From positions 62,001-126,000 of the forward strand of contig NZ_JAUUTW010000015.1 of assembly GCF_030676415.1 (NCBI RefSeq): a stretch of DNA of 64,000 nt. The letters run 5' to 3'. This document shows, one piece after another, positions 52,420-61,429 of the stretch (the stretch's first letter is position 1; each line of letters begins with the position of its first letter). The position numbers and the translations under genes were made by a program. A model generated the notes under the pieces. That model did not search any database. It was given only the letters and a program-made list of their open reading frames with translations, and was not told the origin of the DNA. Source of the DNA: Peribacillus frigoritolerans (GTDB taxonomy: Bacteria; Bacillota; Bacilli; Bacillales; DSM-1321).

Positions 52420-52701
52420 GTGTATATAATAATAGGAATACTAGTCTTCTTGTTAGCATGTGCAGTAACTGCCAAACTAATTTCCTATAAATATTGGACA
52501 TGTATTTATACGGCATTCGGAACTGATAATTATTTTAAGGTGGTTGCGAAATTGGAAAGTGAAGGGATACAATTCAAAACGAAAACCCCTATGAATTTAG
52601 GTTCCGAAAGCTTTCAAAATCGCCATGAAACCACTCAGTATGATGTTTTTGTAAAAAAAGAACAGGAGCATATTGGCCAAAGGGCACTAAACAAGAATTG
52701 A
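52420..52701 (+). CDS. small membrane-anchored protein (93 aa), unknown
   Basis: An N-terminal hydrophobic helix (YIIIGILVFLLACAVTAKLI) is followed by a soluble part with TDNYFKVVAKLESEGIQFKTKTP and QYDVFVKKEQEHIGQRAL, which looks like a small alpha/beta domain of the DUF2007 type (a signal-transducing or metal-binding fold); I am not sure of this. GTG start at 52420 behind AAAGGGAG. A repeat array follows. Confidence 0.65.
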   Translation: MYIIIGILVFLLACAVTAKLISYKYWTCIYTAFGTDNYFKVVAKLESEGIQFKTKTPMNLGSESFQNRHETTQYDVFVKKEQEHIGQRALNKN

Positions 52702-52803
52702 CAAAAGTTCCGTTGGAAATTACTGTCTTGATGGCAGCTTTTTTACTGGATGAACAAGGTAAAATGAGGGTATTGAAGTTTTGCGTATCGAATTGCTCCG
52801 AAA

Positions 52804-52966
52804 TCACGAGTAAAAGCCCGAAACTCACGAGTATTTGCTCCAAACTCACGAGTAAAAGCCCGAAACTCACGAGTGTTTGCTCCAAATTCACGAGTAAAAG
52901 CCCGAAATTCACGAGTGTTTGCTCCAAACTCACGAGTGTTTGCTCCAAATTCACGAGTGTGGGACT
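52804..52966 (+). repeat. 21-bp-period intergenic array, family 1, locus 3
   Basis: Eight TCACGAGT cores start at 52804, 52825, 52846, 52867, 52888, 52909, 52930 and 52951, every step exactly 21 bp. Units of two kinds alternate for most of the array: AAAAGCCCGAAA(C/T) and (A/G)TTTGCTCCAAA(C/T), giving a 42-bp superperiod. It lies between a small membrane protein gene and the hemD-like gene. The open frames over it are a consequence of the period; no RBS fits. Confidence 0.97.
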
Positions 52967-53136
52967 TATAAAAAGCAAAGTGCTGCTAATCCCTTTTTCC
53001 ATTGATTTCATATAGGATAATAGAAAGAAAAAGCGTTGATTTTGATTTGGAATGCGTTTTTTATAGTTTCAAAGACTGAAAATTTGTATAATGGGTGAGA
53101 TGGATTTAATTGAATGTACATATAGGAGGGGCATGG

Positions 53137-53952
53137 ATGAGTAAGCTTAATGGCAGGACCGTTGCTTTATTGGGAGCGCGGAAGACGGAAGAACTTAGTA
53201 AAATCGTTCAAAATCTTGGGGGAGTCCCGCTCGTTCGCCCGGCACAGGGGACGGTTTTCCTTGATGATTCCCATTTGGAAGAGGATGTCAACCGATTGAT
53301 GGCAGGGGAGTTCGATTGGATCATCCTCACGACGGGAGTGGGGACGGAATTATTATATAAAACGGCAGTGAAGATGGAAGCGGGAGATCGTTTCATAGAA
53401 GCCTTGCAGTCTATGAAAATTGCAGCTAGGGGCTATAAAACGGTGAATATGCTGAAAAAGCTTGGCCTGCAGCCATTAATCCGTGATGATGATGGCAGTA
53501 CGGCAGGACTTGTTCGCAATCTGGAAGGCCATCTGCCTGAAGGTGTAAAGGTCGCTTTGCAGCTTCACGGCGATCCGGCGCCTCTTTTGATGAACTGGTT
53601 GGATGAACAAAAAGTGGAACATAAGGAAATCCTGCCATATGAACATATACCGCCCGAAAAAGAAACGATGCAGCAGCTGATCCAAGAAATCCTTGAAGGC
53701 AAAATCGATTCAGTTGTGTTCACGAGTGCACCGCAGCCGCGAAATTTAATGAGATTTGTCCGTGAACAAGGTGTGGAGGATAAGATAATCGACCTGTTTG
53801 CATCAGATGTAATTGCTCTTGCGGTCGGAAAGGTAACGGCGCAGGTGGTTATCGATGAAGGGGTCAAGCGGGTCATTTATCCTGAAGATCAACGGATGGG
53901 CAGTGCAATGGTGGAGCTGGTGAAATATTATCAGGGAATAGCAAGCAGATAG
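53137..53952 (+). CDS. uroporphyrinogen-III synthase family protein (HemD-like)
   Basis: The 271-residue protein has LNGRTVALLGARKTEELSKIV, WIILTTGVGTELLYKTAV, KVALQLHGDPAPLLMNWL, VVFTSAPQPRNLMRFVRE and ALAVGKVTAQVVIDEGV, the HemD two-domain fold. It differs from classical HemD in its ends and stands 13 bp before nasF, not in the hem operon, so it probably serves sirohaem synthesis. ATG 53137 follows AGGAGGGG. Confidence 0.85.
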   Translation: MSKLNGRTVALLGARKTEELSKIVQNLGGVPLVRPAQGTVFLDDSHLEEDVNRLMAGEFDWIILTTGVGTELLYKTAVKMEAGDRFIEALQSMKIAARGYKTVNMLKKLGLQPLIRDDDGSTAGLVRNLEGHLPEGVKVALQLHGDPAPLLMNWLDEQKVEHKEILPYEHIPPEKETMQQLIQEILEGKIDSVVFTSAPQPRNLMRFVREQGVEDKIIDLFASDVIALAVGKVTAQVVIDEGVKRVIYPEDQRMGSAMVELVKYYQGIASR

Positions 53953-53965
53953 GGGTGAGTGCGGC

Positions 53966-55420
53966 ATGACCAAGGGCATGGTCTATTTTGTGGGTGCAGG
54001 TCCGGGTGATGTGGGCCTGATTACTGTAAAAGGTCAAAAAGCGATTGAAAAAGCGGACGTCATTTTATATGACAGATTGCTAAATCCCAAACTGTTGGAG
54101 GCTGCCACCCTCGATTGTGAATGGATATATTGTGGCAAGACACCATATACGAATGGCATCAGTCAAGGGGAAATCAATGAGCTGCTTGTTTCCAAAGCAC
54201 TGGCAGGGCATAGGGTCGTCCGTTTGAAAGGCGGTGATCCTTCCGTTTTTGGAAGAGTCGGGGAGGAAGCGGAATCGTTGAAGGATGAGGGAATCCCATT
54301 CGAAGTCATTCCGGGGGTTACGTCCAGCATTGCCGCATCCATATACGCAGGAGTCCCCGTCACACATCGGGATTACGGACGTTCCTTTGCGATGGTGACG
54401 GGCCATGACCGAACGAAGAAGGATATAGATTGGAACGGGCTTGTGAATAGTATAGATACGGTTGCCTTTTATATGGGCGTGGCCAACCTTCCGTATATCC
54501 GCGAAAATTTGATCAACCATGGAAAGCCGGGGAACACGCCGGCACTCGTCATTCAATGGGGCACTTATGGAAGACAGGAAAGTGTCGAGGGGACCTTGGA
54601 TGATATCGTCGAAAGGGTAAGTGAAAGGGCGCTTGGCAATCCTGCGATCACCTTGGTCGGGGATATCATTTCACTAAGGGGAAAACTGCAATGGTTCGAA
54701 AAGAAGCCGCTGCAAGGAAAACGGTTTTTAGTGGCCCGGACCGGGACGGCAAAAAGTTCCTTGGCAGAAACACTGCATGAACTTGGCGGCGAAGTCATCG
54801 AGTTTCCAAAATGGAATGCGGCAAAAGTGAAAATAGATGAAAGTCAGCTGCTCTCTTTTCTTTTGTATGATCGGATTCTCTTCACTTCACCCGAAAGTGT
54901 CCATGGGTTCTTGGATTCACTAACTGAACATGCTATTGATTTCCGCCGGATTTCTTCTAAACTTTATGTGTTATCAAGGAAATCGAAAAAGGCTTTACAG
55001 CAACGGGGACTGATGGCCGAGCTCAAATCCGAGATGTCGGAAGCCGGAACCTTGTTGGTTGTAGGAGATCGAAACAGAGATCATAGAGATCCGGCTCATG
55101 GGGACGGAGACTATTTTCAATCAATCGATAAATTTGTCGATGAAAGATTTCTTGAAATCCTTCCGAGAATGCTGGACGGGAAAGCTGTCGGAACGGTACT
55201 ATTTTCGAATCGGCATTCAGTTGATATGCTGATGCAATATGGGAACAAGGCAGACGTGGATATTGAAGGGCTGCTAAATCAAGCCTCCATCGGGGTAATC
55301 GGGGAAAGTACCGGCAATAGACTTAAAGACTATGGATTTACATTGGATATGATGCCGGAAGAACCGTCTGTCGAACAATTGGTGGAGTTAATCGTGAATA
55401 GGAATGTTTTTAGGCTCTGA
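53966..55420 (+). CDS. nasF: uroporphyrinogen-III C-methyltransferase/synthase fusion, NasF-like
   Basis: The 484-residue protein combines SUMT (residues 1-245: GMVYFVGAGPGDVGLITVKGQ, VVRLKGGDPSVFGRVGEEAE, GVTSSIAASIYAGVPVTHRD) with a HemD-like domain (about 250-484: GKRFLVARTGTAKSSLAETLHELG, RILFTSPESVHGFLD, IGVIGESTGNRLKDYGF). Size and order match B. subtilis NasF (483 aa). SUMT makes precorrin-2 for sirohaem, the cofactor of nitrite and sulfite reductases. No nasDE is in the window. RBS GGGGTGAG. Confidence 0.9.
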   Translation: MTKGMVYFVGAGPGDVGLITVKGQKAIEKADVILYDRLLNPKLLEAATLDCEWIYCGKTPYTNGISQGEINELLVSKALAGHRVVRLKGGDPSVFGRVGEEAESLKDEGIPFEVIPGVTSSIAASIYAGVPVTHRDYGRSFAMVTGHDRTKKDIDWNGLVNSIDTVAFYMGVANLPYIRENLINHGKPGNTPALVIQWGTYGRQESVEGTLDDIVERVSERALGNPAITLVGDIISLRGKLQWFEKKPLQGKRFLVARTGTAKSSLAETLHELGGEVIEFPKWNAAKVKIDESQLLSFLLYDRILFTSPESVHGFLDSLTEHAIDFRRISSKLYVLSRKSKKALQQRGLMAELKSEMSEAGTLLVVGDRNRDHRDPAHGDGDYFQSIDKFVDERFLEILPRMLDGKAVGTVLFSNRHSVDMLMQYGNKADVDIEGLLNQASIGVIGESTGNRLKDYGFTLDMMPEEPSVEQLVELIVNRNVFRL

Positions 55421-55631
55421 TAAAAACAGAGTCTATTTCCTTTGGAAGAGTTTCGTTATTCATTCCTATAGAAATGTTGTTGGCGTTCAGTGTTATGGCC
55501 TATCGTGTTATCATTTAATTACGGGACATCACGGGAACATCCGGAATGATCGGAAAGCCCTCGCTTACTGCTTTTATTGGGGATTTCCAGAATTGAAGGA
55601 TCTTTAACATTCAATGACAGGGGGTGACTTG

Positions 55632-55805
55632 GTGTTTAATATTAGCGATCTTTTATGGCAATTATTCTACCTTGCCCTACTTGTTCTGTTATTCGTAATG
55701 GTTGTGAAGGCGATCCGTTTCTTCATAAAACATATGACAAAAATGAATAACCTGGAAAATAAAAGAGATGAATTAAATGAACGATTGAAAAAGAAGGAAG
55801 ACTGA
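55632..55805 (+). CDS. small membrane protein, DUF4083-like (57 aa)
   Basis: The protein MFNISDLLWQLFYLALLVLL continues as one long hydrophobic helix, then a charged coiled tail (NNLENKRDELNERLKKKED). This is the DUF4083-type layout. A GTG at 55632 follows AGGGGGTGACTTG. The function is unknown. Upstream of it (55421-55631) no gene is visible. Confidence 0.65.
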   Translation: MFNISDLLWQLFYLALLVLLFVMVVKAIRFFIKHMTKMNNLENKRDELNERLKKKED

Positions 55806-55948
55806 CGGCCCCATCTCCGTGTCGTTTGGGCAGGGATGGGTGTGTTAAAGCACATAAGATTTTGAGGAGTATGGGAATAATAAAAGTTTTTTATTCCTTC
55901 TCAGATTGGGTATTAGATATAAGTGACTTTTCCAGGGAGGCGAAGTAA

Positions 55949-56359
55949 ATGAAACGGACATGGGAATTCGTATTAAGTATTATAGGCGTGAGTATCGCTG
56001 CGATTTTTTTAATCTTGACGATCATAGCGGCCGTTTATCTCAACAGTATCGATTTGAAAGAAATGATGGACCACTCATTAATGACGGATTCTGAGTTTTC
56101 CTCGTCTGAGGTAGATATGTCAATCAAGTTGTTCATGGGCATACTATGGGCGGGGATCATATCGCTGTTCATTGCCTTGGCAGGGGGGGTGATCGCTATC
56201 TTTCTATTAAAGGGCGGCAAAGCAAAGGGAGCCGGAATCTTATTGATCATTACGGGCATTCTGACGATCTTTCATGTTTGGCCGCTTATCTTCTTCATCA
56301 TACCGGGTATCATGTGCCTTGTAAGGAAGCCGCGGGAAACGGTGGAAGTGATCGAATAA
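55949..56359 (+). CDS. DUF4064 family membrane protein
   Basis: The 136-residue protein has four membrane segments: FVLSIIGVSIAAIFLILTII, LFMGILWAGIISLFIALAGG, GAGILLIITGILTIF and WPLIFFIIPGIMCLVRK. It begins KRTWEFVLSIIG, the DUF4064 start. Role unknown. RBS GGGAGGCG. Terminator follows. Confidence 0.85.
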   Translation: MKRTWEFVLSIIGVSIAAIFLILTIIAAVYLNSIDLKEMMDHSLMTDSEFSSSEVDMSIKLFMGILWAGIISLFIALAGGVIAIFLLKGGKAKGAGILLIITGILTIFHVWPLIFFIIPGIMCLVRKPRETVEVIE

Positions 56360-56393
56360 TCCGACACCATACATAGTTTTGTGATTTGCAAAC

Positions 56394-56430
56394 AAAGGAG
56401 CTGTCCCGAAAATGCGGGTAAGCTCCTTTT
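56394..56430 (+). terminator. terminator of the DUF4064 gene
   Basis: Stem AAAGGAGCT / AGCTCCTTT with an inner CCCG / CGGG. Confidence 0.88.
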
Positions 56431-56538
56431 GTGCTGTGAGGATATTTTAGGGCATTATACCTTTTTATACCTGCAATCACCAGTCTATCATGTTACTATT
56501 ATTATAGTTTTAAATATAAATAGACTGGAGTTCGATCA

Positions 56539-58197
56539 ATGAAGATACCTTTAATGAAGGTTGGAATAATGACCTGTTTAACACTCGGTTTGTTCAATGG
56601 ACAGGCTTTTGCAGAGTCTGGAATAACCTATGCGTGTTCAACATTCGGTGAGATTCAACCCAATGAAAATCCTTCCCATAAGCAGATCAACTGCTTACTG
56701 ACGAATGCGGCAATACAGGCTGAAATCCCCCCTGAAGTGGTAAAAGCGGTGGCTACGCAGGAAAACGGGGATTGGAGGCAATTTAGTGATGACGGTAAAC
56801 CGATTATATCCGGAGATGGCGGTATCGGTCTAATGCAGCTTACAAATAAAAGTGGGTATGACCAGAAAAAGCTTGAAAATGATATAGTCTACAATATCGA
56901 GGCAGGCGTCGAGGTACTGAGTGGCATGTATTCAAGAAGGGATTTGCCCAAGATCAAAGGTGCAGGACGCAGGGTCATCGAAAATTGGTATTTCCCTGTC
57001 ATGGCATACAATGGGACAAAACCGGTGAACAGTCCACTTTACCAGGAAAACGAGAAAATAAATGCGAATGCCTACCAAGAGGAAGTATTTGCCCAGATAG
57101 AAAACCAAAGTTATTTGAATGATACAAAACTAGCAAAATATCCATTCAAAACAACGGACTTTCAATATGATCGGGATAGCACTGAAAATATCATCTTTAA
57201 AAATCTTGAATACACACTGACAGATCAAACGCATGACTCTGTTTATTGGTTCAAGGCTGGAGACAAAGTGGTGACGACATCCAGCGCGAATATCAGGAAA
57301 GAAATAAACACTACGGCAGGTGCAGTATCTGTGCCACCCAATACAAGCTTGATCATCACAGGGAATTTTGACTATCACGAATCTAAGGGAAATAAATTTG
57401 TCTTTTACCCCGTACAAACGGAAGACAAGAGTATTAAGGGGTATGTTTCATCGGCTTACATCTCCAATAGGCTATCGAATGTCGTGCCTATCCAGGATAC
57501 GGATAAACCTGTGATTTCAGGTGCCGGGAATAAAACCATCAAACTTAATTCTTCATTCAATCCAAAAACAAACGTGAGTGCCAAGGATAATGCCGATGGC
57601 AACTTGACTAGTAAAATCAAAGTGACGGGTACAGTGAATACGAAGAAAAAGGGGACCTATACATTGAAGTATACGGTCACCGATTCATCGAAAAATGCAG
57701 CGACAGTCACAAGAAAGATCACGATAGATGGCACCAAGCCAGTCATCTCCGGAGCCAATAGTAAAACCGTTGGCTATTATTCGACATTCAACCCTAAATC
57801 AGGCGTATCTGCGAAAGATAACCTGGATGATGGCAACTTGACTAGTAAAATAAAGGTGACAGGTACGGTGAATACAAAGAAAAAGGGAACGTATACATTA
57901 AAGTATACAATCACTGATTCATCGAAAAATACTGCGACAGTCACAAGAAAGATTACGGTAGACAGCACCAAGCCTGTCATTTCCGGTGCCAAAAGTAAAA
58001 CCATTGCCTATAACTCGACATTCAATCCTAAATCAGGTGTATTCGCGAAAGATAATCTTGATGGGAGTTTAACAAGTAAGATCAAAATAACCGGGACTGT
58101 GAATACGAAGAAAAAAGGCACCTATACATTGACTTACACAGTTACGGATAAATCGAAGAACAAGGCAGAAGTAAAAAGGAAAATCACAGTTAAATAA
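56539..58197 (+). CDS. secreted lytic-transglycosylase-like protein with three Ig-like (DUF5011) repeats
   Basis: The 552-residue exported protein has a signal peptide ending near AFA-ES (residue 26). Residues 45-170 form a lysozyme-like domain with ATQENGDWRQFSDDGKP (catalytic Glu) and GIGLMQLTNKSGYD, typical of transglycosylase SLT. About 235-320 is an SH3-like region (VTTSSANIRKEINTTAG, GYVSSAYISNR). Then come three Ig-like repeats of about 77 residues, each with STFNPKSGVSAKDN-type and KVTGTVNTKKKGTYTLKYTV-type segments. The repeats are nearly identical even in DNA. Likely a cell-wall hydrolase that grips the wall. Confidence 0.85.
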   Translation: MKIPLMKVGIMTCLTLGLFNGQAFAESGITYACSTFGEIQPNENPSHKQINCLLTNAAIQAEIPPEVVKAVATQENGDWRQFSDDGKPIISGDGGIGLMQLTNKSGYDQKKLENDIVYNIEAGVEVLSGMYSRRDLPKIKGAGRRVIENWYFPVMAYNGTKPVNSPLYQENEKINANAYQEEVFAQIENQSYLNDTKLAKYPFKTTDFQYDRDSTENIIFKNLEYTLTDQTHDSVYWFKAGDKVVTTSSANIRKEINTTAGAVSVPPNTSLIITGNFDYHESKGNKFVFYPVQTEDKSIKGYVSSAYISNRLSNVVPIQDTDKPVISGAGNKTIKLNSSFNPKTNVSAKDNADGNLTSKIKVTGTVNTKKKGTYTLKYTVTDSSKNAATVTRKITIDGTKPVISGANSKTVGYYSTFNPKSGVSAKDNLDDGNLTSKIKVTGTVNTKKKGTYTLKYTITDSSKNTATVTRKITVDSTKPVISGAKSKTIAYNSTFNPKSGVFAKDNLDGSLTSKIKITGTVNTKKKGTYTLTYTVTDKSKNKAEVKRKITVK

Positions 58198-58203
58198 AAG
58201 GCA

Positions 58204-58237
58204 AAAAAGGATTCCCGCAAGGGGAATCCTTTTTTTG
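58204..58237 (+). terminator. terminator after the SLT/Ig gene
   Basis: Stem AAAAGGATTCCC / GGGAATCCTTTT with a 4-nt loop and T7. Confidence 0.92.
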
Positions 58238-58383
58238 ATGTCTGAATGTGTTTGGCTGAAAAATACGTATATATAATAGTAGAAAGTGTTCCTGGATGGA
58301 TCATCCAGGGTGGAGAGAATATTGATAAAAATGTTATAATTGTAAATACATGTAATGAAAAGTGGTCTGAAGGGGGATTGTTT

Positions 58384-58767
58384 ATGGGCAAAGAAAACGG
58401 GCATGTGAACTGGATGGATCAGATTTTTAAGGAATATGAAAGAGACGGCGGGCTGAAGAATAATCCTGGCTTTGGAAAACCGCTTCCGGAGTCGTCGCTA
58501 TCGGGAAATATATATGACAACTTCTTGAGGAAGGCCAAGGATGCCGGCTACCTACCGCTTTGGATAAAATGGCAAAAAGAAATTCGGGAAGAGCTATCCG
58601 GATTGGTTAGATTGAAAAAAATGAATGGAACTGAACCTGAATTAGTGAAACGAATTGATGAAATAAATGAGAAAGTCCGTACATATAATGCGATTTGTCC
58701 AGCCCAAATGCAGCGGAGGGAAATAGAGTTGGAAAGCATCGATATCCAATATGAAAAATGGAAGTAA
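58384..58767 (+). CDS. DUF1992 (DnaJC28-conserved domain) protein
   Basis: The 127-residue protein NWMDQIFKEYERDGGLKNNPGFGKPLP...DNFLRKAKDAGYLPLWIKWQ has the DUF1992 signature, the domain conserved in DnaJ homologue subfamily C member 28. The function is not known. ATG 58384 follows GAAGGGGGATTG. It stands immediately before sipS, which has its own promoter. Confidence 0.88.
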   Translation: MGKENGHVNWMDQIFKEYERDGGLKNNPGFGKPLPESSLSGNIYDNFLRKAKDAGYLPLWIKWQKEIREELSGLVRLKKMNGTEPELVKRIDEINEKVRTYNAICPAQMQRREIELESIDIQYEKWK

Positions 58768-58822
58768 TTGATAATGTGTAAAATGTGGGTATTTGTATGA
58801 CGTGATCATGAAAGGATTATGA

Positions 58823-58828
58823 TATAAT
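58823..58828 (+). promoter_or_regulatory. probable -10 box of the signal peptidase gene
   Basis: TATAAT lies 34 bp before the TTG start. No good -35 was found; an extended TGATATAAT form is present. It decides the start codon choice. Confidence 0.55.
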
Positions 58829-58861
58829 GGCATGAATAAAAAACAGAGAGAGGGACTTCGA

Positions 58862-59413
58862 TTGGAAAATAGAAAAGAAGTTTTTTCATGGATAAAAGCG
58901 ATATTGATTGCAGTCATTCTAGCTTTTTTAATTCGAACGTATATTTTTGCACCGATTGTCGTGGACGGTGAGTCAATGATGCCGACTCTGCAAGACCACG
59001 AAAGAATTGTTCTTACCAAGTTTGGAACGAATATCGATAATATCGACCGGTTTGATATTGTCGTTTTTCATGCAACGGTAGATAAAGATTATATAAAAAG
59101 GGTTATCGGTCTGCCAGGTGACCATATTGAATATAAAGACGATACGCTTTATATTAATGGTAAAGCTTATGAAGAACCATACTTGGACAAATATAAGAAT
59201 CAGATGGCAGCAGGAGTGCCGCTGACTGAATCATTCAAGCTCGAAGATATTACAGGCAGCATGACAGTGCCGGAAGACCAGTTGTTCCTTATGGGGGACA
59301 ATCGCCAAAATAGTTTGGATAGCCGTGAAATCGGCACGATTTCCGTCGATGAAATTGTAGGCAAGGCGAATCTAGTGTATTGGCCAATCAATGAAATAAA
59401 GATTGTGAAATAA
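58862..59413 (+). CDS. type I signal peptidase (SipS/SipT family)
   Basis: The 183-residue enzyme has one N-terminal membrane helix, the nucleophile Ser in VVDGESMMPTL (S38), general-base Lys in DYIKRVIGLPGD, and LMGDNRQNSLDSR. It removes signal peptides outside the membrane. I choose the TTG at 58862 behind AGAGAGGGAC because an ATG at 58832 falls only 4 bases after the -10 TATAAT (58823-58828). Length then equals SipS (184). B. subtilis has several paralogues, so the exact ortholog is not clear. Confidence 0.92.
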   Translation: MENRKEVFSWIKAILIAVILAFLIRTYIFAPIVVDGESMMPTLQDHERIVLTKFGTNIDNIDRFDIVVFHATVDKDYIKRVIGLPGDHIEYKDDTLYINGKAYEEPYLDKYKNQMAAGVPLTESFKLEDITGSMTVPEDQLFLMGDNRQNSLDSREIGTISVDEIVGKANLVYWPINEIKIVK

Positions 59414-59416
59414 GAA

Positions 59417-59450
59417 GAAGCGGACTCAGTCATCGAGTCCGCTTTATTGT
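59417..59450 (+). terminator. terminator of the signal peptidase gene
   Basis: Stem AGCGGACTC / GAGTCCGCT with a 7-nt loop and TTTATT. Confidence 0.88.
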
Positions 59451-59671
59451 TGCCGTTTTTCATTTCCGTAAAGGGGAAACATTGATTAGCATTGTCATAC
59501 AGTATTTCAACAAAAAACGTGTCCATTCTTCTTTTTTTTCTATTTTTTTCATGAAAATCAACTCATTTGGGTTAAATTAGGTTATCCTATTAAAAAGAAG
59601 TAATCACGTTAACCAGGCCCGCATAAGAAATGGGTTACTTTAAAAAAGGGTGCTGAGATGGAGTACTTTAG

Positions 59672-60157
59672 ATGGATATAGTAAAAGATTTAATATCAAA
59701 CTATGGTTATTTTGCGATATATGGACTGTTGGCGATTGGGATTATTGGCTTGCCTGTACCTGATGAGTTCATGATGACTTTTGTCGGCTATTTATCATCC
59801 ATTTCCGTTTTGAATGTCCAGGGAGCATTCCTTGTCAGTTTCCTTGGATCGATATCCGGGATGCTTGTCAGTTATTTCATCGGGAAAAAGGTGGGGAAGC
59901 CTTTTTTGAGGAAGCATGGTAAGTGGATCAAAATGACCCCCGCGAGGTTGGAAAAATTGGAGAAATGGTTCAATAAATACGGTCCTTGGACCATTATCAT
60001 AGCCTATTTCATCCCAGGAGTCCGTCACTTCGCCAGTTACATTTCCGGTATGAATGGAATGGGGAAACGAAAGTACTTTATCTTTGCAGGTGCAGGTGCA
60101 TTCAGCTGGTGTTTGGTATTTACGACTTTTGGCTATTTCATTGGTGTGTTAACTTAA
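59672..60157 (+). CDS. DedA family membrane protein (YbfM/PetA-like)
   Basis: The 161-residue DedA protein contains IIGLPVPDEFMMTFVGYLS (reentrant acidic motif), SFLGSISGMLVSYFIGKKVGKPFLRKHG and FIPGVRHFASYISGMNGM with the conserved Arg. It is shorter than most DedA proteins, as B. subtilis YbfM, which I recall being linked to phosphatidylethanolamine distribution. Lipid flipping across the membrane is the general role. A terminator follows. Confidence 0.85.
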   Translation: MDIVKDLISNYGYFAIYGLLAIGIIGLPVPDEFMMTFVGYLSSISVLNVQGAFLVSFLGSISGMLVSYFIGKKVGKPFLRKHGKWIKMTPARLEKLEKWFNKYGPWTIIIAYFIPGVRHFASYISGMNGMGKRKYFIFAGAGAFSWCLVFTTFGYFIGVLT

Positions 60158-60189
60158 CTTATTACAACTTGCAAAATTTCTTTATTGAA

Positions 60190-60229
60190 TCAGAAAATCC
60201 CGTTTCTGGATCTGTAGAAACGGGATTTT
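60190..60229. terminator. bidirectional terminator DedA/SDR
   Basis: Stem AAAATCCCGTTTC / GAAACGGGATTTT with a 10-nt loop. Confidence 0.9.
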
Positions 60230-60244
60230 CCATTTCTGCTATAA

Positions 60245-60979
60245 TTATTGAGCTGAGTATCCACCGTCGATGACAAGCTCGGCACCAGTTACGTATGAAG
60301 CGTCATCGGATGCTAGATAAAGCACGGCATTTGCAATATCCGCCGGCTGACCCAAACGTTGTAATGGAGTTGCCTTGACCATTTGGTTCACTAATTCTTT
60401 TGACTCTTCTAATTTTTGAGTCATGGGTGTTTCGATGATACCAGGGAATACGGCATTGACACGGACGCCCATGCGGCCATATTGCGTTGCGGCAGCCTTG
60501 GAAATGGCACGAACGGCACCTTTTGAAGCAGAATAAGAGTTTAAGCCCATTCCGATTTGAGCAGTAAAGGAAGAAATGTTCACAACTGCGCCTTTACCTT
60601 CTTTAGCCATGTGAGGAACAACGTGTTTCATTCCAAGGAATGGTCCAAATCCATTGATGCTTAACATTAGCTGCCAATCGGTCAATGTCGTATCGTTAAT
60701 GCCTTTTTCCGTTGAGATACCGGCATTGTTAACCAAAATGTCGATTTTGCCAAATTTAGCGATAACTTCATCCGTCATCTTTTTCCAGTTTTCGTCTGAA
60801 GATACATCAAGTACAGTTCCATGGACGTTATCCAGTTCATTCACAACAGCTACAGCTTTTTCATTGATATCAGCAGCAATGACTTGTGCTCCTTCTTTTG
60901 TGAATAGTTTTACCATTTCCCTTCCCATACCGGATGCTCCGCCAGTGATAATGGCTACTTTATTAGTCAATCTTCCCAT
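60245..60979 (-). CDS. short-chain dehydrogenase/reductase (SDR)
   Basis: The 244-residue classical SDR has VAIITGGASGMGREM (cofactor), DVSSDENW, ILVNNAGIST, active Ser in VNISSFTAQ, and YSASKGAVRAISKAAA (Tyr/Lys), then RVNAVFPGIIETPM and GAELVIDGGYSAQ. It resembles 3-alpha-hydroxysteroid/cyclopentanol dehydrogenase or 3-oxoacyl-ACP-type enzymes; substrate not determinable. Start ATG at 60979 (or 60982), both behind AGGAGTGATC. Single gene. Confidence 0.9.
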   Translation of the reverse strand: MGRLTNKVAIITGGASGMGREMVKLFTKEGAQVIAADINEKAVAVVNELDNVHGTVLDVSSDENWKKMTDEVIAKFGKIDILVNNAGISTEKGINDTTLTDWQLMLSINGFGPFLGMKHVVPHMAKEGKGAVVNISSFTAQIGMGLNSYSASKGAVRAISKAAATQYGRMGVRVNAVFPGIIETPMTQKLEESKELVNQMVKATPLQRLGQPADIANAVLYLASDDASYVTGAELVIDGGYSAQ

Positions 60980-61429
60980 CATGATCACTCCTATTAGATG
61001 TTTAACGATGAATTTATGTTCAAGCATAGTTCAAAAGTGATATTATCAACGAGCGATACTATAACTCCTTCAAGAATCCGTCAAGCATTTTATTTTCCGG
61101 CTTGCGAATTTCCTTTTTCTTGCTGGATAAAAAAGTTCATGTATGTCTGTAAAAAATGTACTTCCCATAACCGCTGCAGGTTGAAAGCGATATCAATCTT
61201 TTATTCTTCAAATTTTGATACCGTAAATTATCAGCTTGACCCGTTCTATTTGAAACGATTCACAAGTAATCTTGTAGAGGCATCCCATGCAGGTTTGGGA
61301 GCACCATATGTTCAATTCTAGTGATTGAAATTGAATACTGCAATCTTTTTGTACTTTGTATACAAATTTTTATAACGTCATTCCAATTCTAACTTTTCAG
61401 AACTTTTATGTACATAGGAGGTCATTTTT
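60980..61429. other. 450-bp intergenic region between SDR and MATE genes
   Basis: Divergent promoters must lie here. No coding frame with an RBS is convincing and no riboswitch or terminator was recognised. The MATE RBS TAGGAGG is at its right end. Confidence 0.5.

Noticed and set aside
52698..53015. Protein-coding genes across the 21-bp arrays (e.g. heptad TSK/VCS-type repeats, also on the reverse strand)
   Set aside because: Several frames stay open on both strands because 21 is a multiple of 3 and the core lacks stops in those frames; no RBS or conserved start is present.
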